A DNA stretch of 64,000 bases from Burkholderiales bacterium 39-55-53 (GTDB taxonomy: Bacteria; Pseudomonadota; Gammaproteobacteria; Burkholderiales; Burkholderiaceae_C). The DNA is taken from the NCBI GenBank assembly GCA_002282445.1, contig NCJK01000002.1, forward strand, positions 310,001 through 374,000, given 5' to 3'. The notes beneath the pieces are model-generated. The model ran no database searches and was not told the origin of the DNA. It saw nothing but the letters and a program-made list of their open reading frames with translations. Numbering within the stretch: position 1 is the stretch's first letter; each line of letters begins with the position of its first letter. This document shows, piece after piece, positions 25,708 through 33,198 of this stretch. The translations under genes and the position numbers were made by a program.

Positions 25708-26355
25708 CTAAACAGATTTATCACTCACAACTTCGCTGCTTGAGTAAACATCTTTCCAGAAATGCATTTCATACCAAGCATCAACTTTATCCTTTGCCAG
25801 TGAAATGATTGGATATGTCATGTCTTCTAATTCTTGAACAGACTTAGATAGCAACTTTTTGAATTTAGATGAAGTTATGTGATGCGAATCAGTAATCATT
25901 TCAGTCTGTTGATGCAAACTATTCAATGAATTTTTTCCACGAATACAGAATGATGCGACAGCTCTGTAAGCCTCCAAGACCTTTTGCACATCCTCCATTT
26001 CAGACTTTACAACATCAAATCCACCAAGTAGCTCAGCACCATATTTAAGTATTGCAAAATCCTGAATGCACGACCCTTGATCCACGACGTATATGTGCGA
26101 TACAGAGTTCTTGCTCTCGTAGTTGAAAAACAACCCATCGGCTGGTCTAGACGCCCTAACAGCGAAAAGCATGTCAAAGACATCAATCTCGATATCGTGT
26201 CGATTTCGAGCTTTATACAACTTACCTTTTTTGACAGCAAAAGTCTTTTTTAATTCCGTACGAGTCAGATTTCGATTTGTGCCAAAAAGAATTATTGTTA
26301 TTGGTCTTTGCGCTGGATTGGAAATCTCTGTAGGGTCAGCTGTAAGTGAACTCAT
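25708..26355 (-). CDS. Hypothetical protein co-translated with the polymerase-like gene
   Basis: The 215-residue product has no signal peptide or clear membrane helix. Its start overlaps the polymerase-like gene by ATGA, so the two are probably made together. The middle (DIEIDVFDMLFAVRASRPADGLFF) and the C-terminal helices (KKLLSKSVQELEDMTYPIISLAKDKVDAWYE) look genuinely protein-like. The segment LTRTELKK near residue 30 also occurs at the C-terminus of the polymerase-like protein, encoded by different codons. I do not recognise the family. A role in replication is only suggested by position. Confidence 0.65.
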   Translation of the reverse strand: MSSLTADPTEISNPAQRPITIILFGTNRNLTRTELKKTFAVKKGKLYKARNRHDIEIDVFDMLFAVRASRPADGLFFNYESKNSVSHIYVVDQGSCIQDFAILKYGAELLGGFDVVKSEMEDVQKVLEAYRAVASFCIRGKNSLNSLHQQTEMITDSHHITSSKFKKLLSKSVQELEDMTYPIISLAKDKVDAWYEMHFWKDVYSSSEVVSDKSV

Positions 26356-27851
26356 TTTTCACCCCCAAATTTATCGTGATTAAAGATATATTTTTTTAGT
26401 TCTGTTCTTGTGAGTTTCCAATGATCATTGCTCGTTTGATCTTTCATTTCTTCAATGATCTCGCTGCGCAAATCAATGGTGAGTTTTTGTCTAACAACAA
26501 ATGCGTCATGAATGCGTGCAATTGGTTTGATCTTGTGCTTGGCCAGCACTGCATATGCAACATTCATCACCCGTGTTTCTGATTTTTGGTAAGCGTAGGC
26601 CACAGCTTTTGACTTGCTGGGCTTGATGTTGCGAGTGATCAAAGGACCAAAGTAGATCTCTGGCATCTCAGCTTCAAGTCCATTAGCAATGTATGTATCC
26701 AGCAGCGCCTGCTCTTTGATAAAGGCTTGGACTGCTCCGCTGTTTAAAAATGCATTGCGCTGAGAGGAGTTCTTGAAAATTTCCCCCAACGCAGTGTTGA
26801 CCCACGCGCCACTGGCCTCTCGCCACCCATTAACAGTTGCACGAGCCCCAAAACTTATTGCGGTAATTGCTTCCTTAATGAGCTTTTCTTCGAATTCGAC
26901 TGAAAGTCCACTGGACTTTCCAAACACATCCTTGCGCACGTCACGCATGAAGTCTCCACGATCCTCCAAATACAACCATGACGCCCAGAAGAGCTTGCGG
27001 CACTCTTTGAACGGATACAACTGATCAGTGAGCTCTTGTGCAAACGTCATCTTCCATGTGACTACGCTGGATCGAATGTCGTACTCCCAGCAATTGCCCA
27101 ACATTGCACGACGCAGCTCCTTGTTGACGTTTTGAACGCTGACACCCGTGTAATAGATACGCCCAAAAGGACTTTCTTTACGACGTTGAGGGTAAAAACC
27201 TCCTGTGTGCTTAGCGATAGACAAGATCAAGAGAGCTTGCTCTGTATAAGTTCGAACACGACCAGGAGACATTTTTGTGGCTTTAGTGTTGAGCCACGCA
27301 ACATAGGCTTCCAGTGAAGGAACATCAATTGGCACAACATCAAACACCTCCTCGCGCTGCGCGGGACTCAGGTAGCTGAAGTAGTCTGGATACATCACAG
27401 AAAAAAGCTCCTGATTCTTTTTTGAATCTCCGCGGAGAACTTGGCTTAGCTCAGTAGGTGTCTTCACATTCTGAATGGCAGTAGAAATTTCGCTTGCTAT
27501 GTCATCAAGCACAACAAGCTCAGTGAGTTTTACCAACGAAACAAGCCCAGTGAGGTTGCTGCCTTCCTCTACCTTTTGAACCAACTGAAGCTGGTTATCG
27601 TTCAACCACTTGTGAAGTCTTACCTTGCTTGAACCGATGTGGGGTCCGTCATGAGTTAGTTGCGAAACTGGCAATGAGTAACAGTTCAGCAAGGTCTCAT
27701 AGTTTGATCGTCCCCGCTGCATGACTTTGAACAGCAAGTGTTCTAGAAGTTCTTTGTATTTCTTCAGCGCTTTGGCTGCACTAGTTTTTGGTTGTGGGAA
27801 CGCCTGTTGCAGTCGTTCTAAAACAATGGGATCGATGGTTAGTGTCAACAT
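26352..27851 (-). CDS. Short family-A DNA-polymerase-like protein, candidate replicase
   Basis: The 499-residue product starts at the ATG at 27851 (MLTLTIDPIV), with an AGAGG ribosome site. The C-terminal half carries the palm and finger motifs of family-A polymerases in order. First is GRIYYTGVSVQNV (229-241), like the GRLSS..PNLQNI segment of DNA polymerase I. Motif A follows as EYDIRSS with D258. Motif B has K326, F334 and G335 with the K-x7-[YF]-G spacing of Klenow and T7 RNA polymerase. Motif C is RIHDAFVV with H448-D449. The distance from K326 to D449 (123) is close to Klenow (124). No exonuclease domain fits in the N-terminal half, which is unidentified. A template-directed polymerase acting in replication of this element is inferred. 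Alternatives are a primase-polymerase or an RNA polymerase. Confidence 0.65.
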   Translation of the reverse strand: MLTLTIDPIVLERLQQAFPQPKTSAAKALKKYKELLEHLLFKVMQRGRSNYETLLNCYSLPVSQLTHDGPHIGSSKVRLHKWLNDNQLQLVQKVEEGSNLTGLVSLVKLTELVVLDDIASEISTAIQNVKTPTELSQVLRGDSKKNQELFSVMYPDYFSYLSPAQREEVFDVVPIDVPSLEAYVAWLNTKATKMSPGRVRTYTEQALLILSIAKHTGGFYPQRRKESPFGRIYYTGVSVQNVNKELRRAMLGNCWEYDIRSSVVTWKMTFAQELTDQLYPFKECRKLFWASWLYLEDRGDFMRDVRKDVFGKSSGLSVEFEEKLIKEAITAISFGARATVNGWREASGAWVNTALGEIFKNSSQRNAFLNSGAVQAFIKEQALLDTYIANGLEAEMPEIYFGPLITRNIKPSKSKAVAYAYQKSETRVMNVAYAVLAKHKIKPIARIHDAFVVRQKLTIDLRSEIIEEMKDQTSNDHWKLTRTELKKYIFNHDKFGGEK

Positions 27852-28047
27852 GTTGGGCCTCTTTTTTGTATTTACTGGGCTTGGATTGATGACGCTGTAA
27901 AAAGTTACACACTTATAGTATTGAAGCTCCGCTTCAGGAAACCCCGCAATGACCAAGGAGATGGGGAGGCGAAGCAGGTCACCCCTTCTGTTCCTTTTTT
28001 TGCAGGAATTTCCCTCGCGAAAACACAGTCGAGTGCGAACTTTTCAA

Positions 28048-28066
28048 GCGTCAAGAATCTGGACGC
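28048..28066 (+). promoter_or_regulatory. Near-perfect palindrome upstream of the polymerase-like gene
   Basis: GCGTCAAGA-A-TCTGGACGC has one mismatch between the arms. It lies in the 242-base gap between the polymerase-like gene and the gene at 28094. The perfect version is at 30893-30911 and a half-site is at 23017-23025. It is probably an operator or initiator-binding site. Confidence 0.5.
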
Positions 28067-28093
28067 TGCGCGGTGGCAGCGCCCAGTTCCAAG

Positions 28094-29098
28094 TTACGCA
28101 GCTACTGCCTCCTGTTCTGCTGTGACCATGTCACCAAAACCGATTGACTGCTCCAAGCCTTGCACAACTGTTGACAACTGATCTGTGGTCGCTTCCATAC
28201 GCTCTGCAATTGAAGCCAGCAGTTGTTGCTCATAGGCTTTGTCAAAAACATTACCTTGCACCACGCGGAACTTGCCTGTTTCTGGGTTCTTGACCGTGAC
28301 AAAGAACACAAAATTTCCCTTCTCAAACTTGGGGTCAACTTTTTCAGTGCCATCAGTTTTTGCTTTGGTCTTGGGCTTTTCAGGAACCCAGTTGCTGACC
28401 TCACCTGAGTAGCTGATTTGACTTTCCACGGTGTGAGCCATTGCTGAATACAAGCGCCCCACTAATTCAGTGCGAGCTGTTTTTTCGGCCTTGAGCGCGT
28501 CAGCCAGTTCCTGTGCAACTGCTTGCTCATCCTCCTCGTAGTCAAAGATTTTTTCCACAACCTTGCCCACCCCGCCATGCTCAGTCAAAAAGTCTGCAAA
28601 CTTATCAACAGGAATGCCCAGTGAGCGGGCTTTTTCCATGGCAATCGTGTAGTTGTTACGGCTTTGGCGGCTTTGATCCGTAAATACATATCGCACGACC
28701 ACGGCTTCTGTACTTGAATTGCTGGCCATGGTTTGTTGGTCGCGTTGTTGGATTTTTTTAATCAACTCTGTGCGTGCTTCACGTTTTGTTGTGCTGCTGT
28801 CAATCTGGCTAGAAAAGCCATAAGTCTTTTCCAACATTTCCCAAAGCGCACGATCTGATCGATCCAAAACCTCAACTTTGAGCTTGGTGTAGTCAGCTAG
28901 CAAAGCATCAGCGGCTTCCAACGCTGCTTTGACGCTTTTTGATGTGATCACCACTGGTTTAGCCTCCGCTGCCTTGGCAGCTGCTGTTTTGGGACGGAAC
29001 ACGTGGAATGGGCTACCTGCACCTCCCGCGGCCATGATGGCGGCTGTGGATGAAGCGGCGTTTGCGCTGTTAACGCTGTTTACTGTCATTGTTTCCAT
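28094..29098 (-). CDS. Unknown protein, paralogue of the gene at 63422
   Basis: The 334-residue product starts at the ATG at 29098 (METMTVNSVN) with an AAGGAG site. The N-terminus is low-complexity and Ala-rich. Residues about 84-181 (LWEMLEKTYGF ... RYVFTDQSRQSRNNYTIAMEKARSLG ... KFADFLTEHGGVGKV) align with residues 79-175 of the protein starting at 63422 (RFILPTDRQTAYSYSKVLQVAHDE ... LPNYIKERGGIGKI). An acidic helical stretch follows. No known domain is recognised. It is head-to-head with the gene at 29303 and upstream of the polymerase-like gene, so a replication or partition role is possible. Confidence 0.7.
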   Translation of the reverse strand: METMTVNSVNSANAASSTAAIMAAGGAGSPFHVFRPKTAAAKAAEAKPVVITSKSVKAALEAADALLADYTKLKVEVLDRSDRALWEMLEKTYGFSSQIDSSTTKREARTELIKKIQQRDQQTMASNSSTEAVVVRYVFTDQSRQSRNNYTIAMEKARSLGIPVDKFADFLTEHGGVGKVVEKIFDYEEDEQAVAQELADALKAEKTARTELVGRLYSAMAHTVESQISYSGEVSNWVPEKPKTKAKTDGTEKVDPKFEKGNFVFFVTVKNPETGKFRVVQGNVFDKAYEQQLLASIAERMEATTDQLSTVVQGLEQSIGFGDMVTAEQEAVAA

Positions 29099-29302
29099 TT
29101 GAAACTCCTTGATACCGGTTGATAAAGACCGCATCTCTGCAGCCAATGCTGAAACGTTGTTTGTGTTTGTTTCAACATTGGGTGTGATTCAATCGCAGGT
29201 GTCGTGTCTCGTCCTTGCATAAAATGGCCACGTGCCGATTTCATGCAAGAAGTTTGCAAAGGCACGGGGGCATTTCATGCAATCTTTTTTTCAAGAGCTC
29301 AG

Positions 29303-30118
29303 ATGAAAAACTATCAATCATTTGGAGATCGATACCGCTTGGAACACGGACATCCCTATGACGAGCATGAAACGTTTCACGAATTTCTGCTGATCAGTCC
29401 CAGCTATCGATTAGCGCACCTAGCAGCAAACGGTCAAGCGACTGATCAATCTGTGATTGCCGGTATTGAAGGTTGGGACTCTGCAGTAAAGACCCACGAG
29501 CTTTTTGGTGATATTTACTCGATTCCCTTTCTCGAATGGTGGGATGCCATCGGGCGTGGTCTGTTTTACACGCTACAAGCTGATGGCACCTACACGCATC
29601 AAGGTCCAGTAAAGCTTCTAAATAACAAAATTAATGAAGCCACGCTAAGAGAGGCCTTGTGCCTTGTTAACGATAAAGCACGGCTTCAGCGAAGAGAAGG
29701 CAAACGGATTGAAAACTGGCGTCTTGGAGTGGAAGTGCGCTTAAATAGCAAATGGGTTGAACTACTTCAAGGCGATGTCAAAAAGACAGTTTCAAATGAC
29801 GAAGCTAGAAGAGCTTTGGGTGCCCTAGTTAGTAGAAAACTGAATCAGGCACTATTGATTGCTGAAAACGCAGCGAGAGGAAAGTTCCCTTGTGACGAAC
29901 CTCTAAATTCAAGACTTGAATTTGATTACACAAATCAATTTGAAATAACTGATCAAGCGTTATCACTTGAACAAAGATCTCTTCGGAAACGTTACGCAAG
30001 TGGGATGTATGTTCAAAAGAGGCATCTAGCCTACCTTAAGCCGGAATCCAAAGCGAAAAAGCAAGCACGACTCGATCGATGGGCAGCTAAAGGTAAAAGC
30101 GATCAGAAGTCAGACTAA
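29303..30118 (+). CDS. Unknown protein, paralogue of the gene at 62578
   Basis: The 271-residue product is started at the ATG at 29303 (MKNYQSFGDRYR) after an AAGAG site. An in-frame GTG at 29204 would add 33 residues of less convincing sequence. Shared features with the product of 62578-63321 are LLISPSYRLAHL versus LKLSPHYVQMC, KTHELFG versus KTYELFG, LEWWDAIG versus FEQWWSLTG, WRLGVEVRLNSKW versus WKIGEQLNLKKS, and ARGKFP versus ASQGIFP. The C-terminus is strongly basic (KPESKAKKQARLDRWAAKGK), suggesting nucleic-acid binding. No known family is recognised. Confidence 0.7.
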   Translation: MKNYQSFGDRYRLEHGHPYDEHETFHEFLLISPSYRLAHLAANGQATDQSVIAGIEGWDSAVKTHELFGDIYSIPFLEWWDAIGRGLFYTLQADGTYTHQGPVKLLNNKINEATLREALCLVNDKARLQRREGKRIENWRLGVEVRLNSKWVELLQGDVKKTVSNDEARRALGALVSRKLNQALLIAENAARGKFPCDEPLNSRLEFDYTNQFEITDQALSLEQRSLRKRYASGMYVQKRHLAYLKPESKAKKQARLDRWAAKGKSDQKSD

Positions 30119-30321
30119 TATGTTTTAGGTGTCCAGTGGGTGCACACATGCTCTGGTGTCACTACAGGATAGTTATCTAACTTAACTGGACGACGATCTG
30201 CAGCAGGCAGTTGGTAGTAGGACAAACCACAGTGAAGACGTCCATGCGCGGGATCTGCACCAAGAACAAAGCTACAAGTTCTGCAGCAATCACGTTCAAG
30301 CAAGTGATTGTGTTCAAGCAT
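30115..30321 (-). CDS. Small zinc-ribbon-like protein
   Basis: The 68-residue product starts at the ATG at 30321, with a GGGAG site about 9 bases upstream. It has the pattern CCRTCSFVLG ... HCGLSYYQLP ... PEHVCTHW, with cysteines spaced as in a zinc ribbon. The same pattern forms the N-terminus of the hydrolase encoded at 44534-45322 (CSNCGFHI ... RCGFDYFQVPASQR ... SHSCPRW). It may be a stand-alone zinc-binding adaptor. Its stop overlaps the end of the convergent gene at 29303. Confidence 0.6.
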   Translation of the reverse strand: MLEHNHLLERDCCRTCSFVLGADPAHGRLHCGLSYYQLPAADRRPVKLDNYPVVTPEHVCTHWTPKTY

Positions 30322-30357
30322 TATTCTCAACTCCCTTTTTTAGGAGTATTTTATCTG

Positions 30358-30714
30358 TCAGTACTCACTAGGCAGCATGATCACCCAGTGTTCTCCATCC
30401 CAACAAGCGAACAGTGAGATTGAGTGCAGCGGAAAGTCTGTGTATGGGATCTCTTGACGAGCGTGCTCTTTGCCACTGCCATCCTCATAGATCATCGTTG
30501 CCCTGTAGCCGTTAACTGTTACGCGCACTTGGACAAACCAATCAGCTGTTCCAATTTCAGCAAGGTGACTGGCAATCGCGTCCATCATCCAAAAGCACTC
30601 GGCCTCCTCCGCCAAGTACCTTGTGCCATCTGTCAGCAGGTGTCTGCGGCTGATGCGGTAATAGCCAGTGGTCCCGATGAATTGGGCGAGTTGGGTGGCG
30701 TCGAAATTCTTCAT
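30358..30714 (-). CDS. DUF6876-type small protein, copy 2
   Basis: The 118-residue product starts at the ATG at 30714 (MKNFDATQLAQF). It differs from copy 1 (7047-7403) at 11 positions and shares the invariant core and C-terminus. Its location opposite the second recombinase matches copy 1, so the gene pair was duplicated as a block. Function unknown. Confidence 0.75.
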   Translation of the reverse strand: MKNFDATQLAQFIGTTGYYRISRRHLLTDGTRYLAEEAECFWMMDAIASHLAEIGTADWFVQVRVTVNGYRATMIYEDGSGKEHARQEIPYTDFPLHSISLFACWDGEHWVIMLPSEY

Positions 30715-30832
30715 CTGTAGTCCTAGTTGTTTGACCACAGTTTGTTTTCAGATCAAGTTTTGGGCGACCTGAAACCCGCAGCTTTGGCGGGTTACCAAGA
30801 ACTGCGGCGAAAAAGCCACGCCTGATGCTGCC

Positions 30833-30850
30833 TTACATGACCTCATGTAA
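30833..30850 (+). promoter_or_regulatory. Palindrome TTACATGA-CC-TCATGTAA
   Basis: Perfect 8-base arms with a 2-base centre lie in the divergent gap of the right repeat block. The likely role is a regulator-binding site. Confidence 0.4.
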
Positions 30851-30892
30851 AGCCTGAGGATTTCGTGGCAGAAATCCCACGATCTATGAGCA

Positions 30893-30911
30893 GCGTCCAG
30901 ACTCTGGACGC
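30893..30911 (+). promoter_or_regulatory. Perfect palindrome GCGTCCAGA-C-TCTGGACGC
   Basis: This 19-base palindrome has perfect 9-base arms. A one-mismatch copy precedes the polymerase-like gene (28048-28066) and a half-site precedes the integrase (23017-23025). The shared sequence suggests one DNA-binding protein acting at several element genes. Confidence 0.55.
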
Positions 30912-31032
30912 CCCTACCCCGTCAATTGCAAGCTTAAAACACGCAGCAAGCAGTCCAATTTGACCGTCCGAATACTCTGGGTGCTGGAACTCATGATCGC
31001 GCTTGTAGGGCTGGATTTACCTCGCAGCTCCG

Positions 31033-31150
31033 TTATCCACAGCCCTGCTCCGTTATCCACAAAAAATCTATGAAAACATAGCTTTTAGTAGATTTCAATG
31101 TTTGAGCATTGAAATCATTGAAGAAAAAAACCGCTCAAAAGTTATCCACA
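31033..31150 (+). promoter_or_regulatory. DnaA-box-like cluster, right copy
   Basis: Three exact TTATCCACA nonamers lie at 31033-31041, 31053-31061 and 31142-31150, all in the same orientation. The left copy has two exact nonamers and one degraded. Clustered consensus DnaA boxes outside a coding region suggest an origin or DnaA-controlled promoter. Confidence 0.55.
31091..31116 (+). repeat. Inverted repeat, candidate recombinase core site (right)
   Basis: Arms GATTTCAATG (31091-31100) and CATTGAAATC (31107-31116) are perfectly complementary, with spacer TTTGAG. The left copy keeps the spacer and all but one pairing. It lies about 160 bases before the recombinase start in both blocks. Confidence 0.45.
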
Positions 31151-31273
31151 GTCAGTTCATTTCGCCCTGTTCCCACTCCAGAAACCCGCCACTTTGGACG
31201 GACTCAGGTTGTCCAGATAAATATATGAAAACACAATGCAATTAACGCAAAAACATGATTTAGGAGAAACGTA

Positions 31274-31846
31274 ATGGCACAAGCAAAAACACTCACAGCA
31301 ACTGATATTGAACAGCTGCTCAACTACATCAATACACGCAAGTACGCTGCGCGTAACCGCACAATGATGTTGCTCACGCACTGGGCAGGTTTACGCATTG
31401 GCGAAGTTGCTTGTTTACGCTGGAGCGATGTAACAAACAGCGACGGTAAAGTGAAAGATGAGATTCGTTTGCTGCCCGACATGACTAAGGGCCGTCATGC
31501 ACGTACTGTGTTCGTAAGCTCAAAGCTCAAAACAGAGTTGCAAGCCTACGCTGATCAGGCAAAGTGCGTTGAGCGCAGCTATCCATTCTTTGCAAGCCAA
31601 AAAAGTGTTAAAGCTGGGTTTAGCGCAAACAGCTTGTCACAAACGTTTGCCCTGCTTTACGAAGGTGCGGGGCTTGAAGGCGCTAGTAGCCACAGCGGAC
31701 GCAGAACATTCCTCACAAACCTTGCCAACAAAGGTACAGCTATTCACTTGCTCAAAACGCTTGCAGGGCACCGCAGCATCCAAACTACTGCCACTTACCT
31801 GTACAGCAGCCCCAGCCAATTACGCGAAGTTGTCGAACTTGCATAA
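31274..31846 (+). CDS. Short tyrosine recombinase, copy 2
   Basis: The 190-residue recombinase contains R41, H140-x-x-R143, H166 and Y175, as in copy 1, and differs at eight positions (for example Y98C and A185E). A TAGGAGA ribosome site precedes the ATG. Both copies appear intact. Its gene follows the right candidate core site. Confidence 0.9.
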   Translation: MAQAKTLTATDIEQLLNYINTRKYAARNRTMMLLTHWAGLRIGEVACLRWSDVTNSDGKVKDEIRLLPDMTKGRHARTVFVSSKLKTELQAYADQAKCVERSYPFFASQKSVKAGFSANSLSQTFALLYEGAGLEGASSHSGRRTFLTNLANKGTAIHLLKTLAGHRSIQTTATYLYSSPSQLREVVELA

Positions 31847-31864
31847 TTTTTGAAAGTACTAAAG

Positions 31865-32044
31865 ATGAAGCAACACAAAGTCACAGCCTGTTACAAAGTT
31901 TATTGCTATGCCACGGTTGAAGCTTAAAACGAGGACGACGTCTAGGCTTTAGCGCAATAAATGGACGGCGGCGATTTCGAAATGGAAGCAGACTATGAGC
32001 TAAGTGATTGACACTTAGAGAGCGCCAAGGAAATTGCTTCCTAA
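31865..32044 (+). pseudogene. Degenerate small gene with four in-frame stop codons (DpnD/PcfM-like)
   Basis: From the ATG at 31865 a single 60-codon frame runs to TAA at 32042 and reads as a coherent small protein (MKQHKVTACYKVYCYATVEA, then NEDDV, MDGGDFEMEADYELSD, HLESAKEIAS). It is interrupted by TAA at codon 21, TAG, TAA and TGA. All four fit single transitions from CAA, CAG, CAA and TGG. The VEA-NEDDV-ALAQ pattern resembles the DpnD/PcfM group of small proteins. It is probably a decayed gene; the family link is tentative. Confidence 0.55.
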
Positions 32045-32116
32045 TCACTCAAACTGCAAGAAGCTAGGACAAGTCCTAGTACTGTCAGCGGGATTTCGCC
32101 TTACCTTGGTGTCTGA

Positions 32117-33157
32117 CTATTTTTCAAGAGTCAACTCAGGATGATCTTCTAAAACTCTTTGCGCAATCGCATCCGGGTCTTCAGCCACTTCACTGTACGA
32201 GCCCAATTCATCTCTCATAGCATTGACAGTAGCCATCACGACCGCACGAGGAACTTTTTGAATTTCGTAATACTCTCGTTGGCTCTCATCATCAAATACA
32301 TCAAGAAGATTTTGATAGATGGTGTACTCTTCCCATGCTCTGGCGTCTAGACGAGCCTTGCTTGAGTGTTCAGAAATTTCCTGCTCTGCATCGCCAACGG
32401 TTAAATCATCATCAAACGGGATTGACCAGTATTTAAGATACTCTTTATGCGAATCCTGTGCTGGCAGTTTTTTCGCAAATGCATCAAACTCAGATTTCTT
32501 TGCCTTCAATCCGACAATTTGAAGTTGAATCTCAAGGTAGTCATTAGTTCCGCGATAGGCCCGTACTAGACGGCCGTAGACAGCTTCTAAACACTTTGTC
32601 TTGACAATCTGTAGCGCAGCATCCTTTGGCAAATACCCCAAGAAATACTCTCCAGAATCCCCTAAGCCAATAACTTTTATGGCATTCGCATCTTGAGGGT
32701 TGTCCAGCTCATGTTCTAGGTGCAATGTCTGATTTAGATCATCAATAAACGCTATTGCTGCCTCACGCCGATGACCCAAACCTTTCACCCCCATGTTTTG
32801 AAGAAATATTTGGTATCCCTTTCTGATCGGAGGAAGAAACATGCTGGACTTATATGCGCCACGACGATCACCCTTTTCACGCAACTTAGTTGCTTCATTT
32901 TTCTTATGATTTTCAGCTGCCTGTCTTTGATGCGGAACTTCTGCTGCTTCTGTCTGAGGTGAAAGATTTTTCTCAGAAACAATTTTTTCAGGCGGCTCTG
33001 TACATTTTGCTGAAACCTTGAACTCTGGATTCGGCGTGTTCAATCTGTCTTTTTCTAAGTCTGAATGCTTAGCAGCTTCTACCTGGTGACTCTTCTTTCT
33101 ACCGAAAAAGACCAGTAAGGCCAATCCAACTGCAGCAATAGCAAGAAAGTACATCAT
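32117..33157 (-). CDS. HIRAN-domain protein with N-terminal membrane anchor
   Basis: The 346-residue protein has a membrane helix at residues 2-19 (MYFLAIAAVGLALLVFFG) followed by a charged linker (about 20-105). A HIRAN domain follows, approximately 117-215: MGVKGLGHRREAAIAFI, LHLEHELDNPQDANAIKVIGLGDSGEYFLGYLPKDAALQI. HIRAN domains recognise DNA ends or lesions, or occur in DNA-repair and mobile-element proteins. A membrane-tethered version is unusual. The C-terminal helical part has no recognised domain. A TAGGAA site precedes the ATG. It lies just outside the defence-like locus, together with the small gene at 33199. Confidence 0.75.
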   Translation of the reverse strand: MMYFLAIAAVGLALLVFFGRKKSHQVEAAKHSDLEKDRLNTPNPEFKVSAKCTEPPEKIVSEKNLSPQTEAAEVPHQRQAAENHKKNEATKLREKGDRRGAYKSSMFLPPIRKGYQIFLQNMGVKGLGHRREAAIAFIDDLNQTLHLEHELDNPQDANAIKVIGLGDSGEYFLGYLPKDAALQIVKTKCLEAVYGRLVRAYRGTNDYLEIQLQIVGLKAKKSEFDAFAKKLPAQDSHKEYLKYWSIPFDDDLTVGDAEQEISEHSSKARLDARAWEEYTIYQNLLDVFDDESQREYYEIQKVPRAVVMATVNAMRDELGSYSEVAEDPDAIAQRVLEDHPELTLEK

Positions 33158-33198
33158 TAGAAATTCCTAATTTCAACAATCATCTGGACGAAAAACGA

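Larger units (their letters stand above)
30358..31846 (+). repeat. Direct repeat block, right copy
   Basis: This block has the same order and orientation as 7047-8557: DUF6876 gene, DnaA-box-like cluster, inverted repeat and tyrosine recombinase. The 560-base divergent gap (30715-31273) also holds two palindromes (30833-30850 and 30893-30911) that I do not see in the left copy. Distance between corresponding points of the two copies is about 23.3 kb. Confidence 0.8.
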
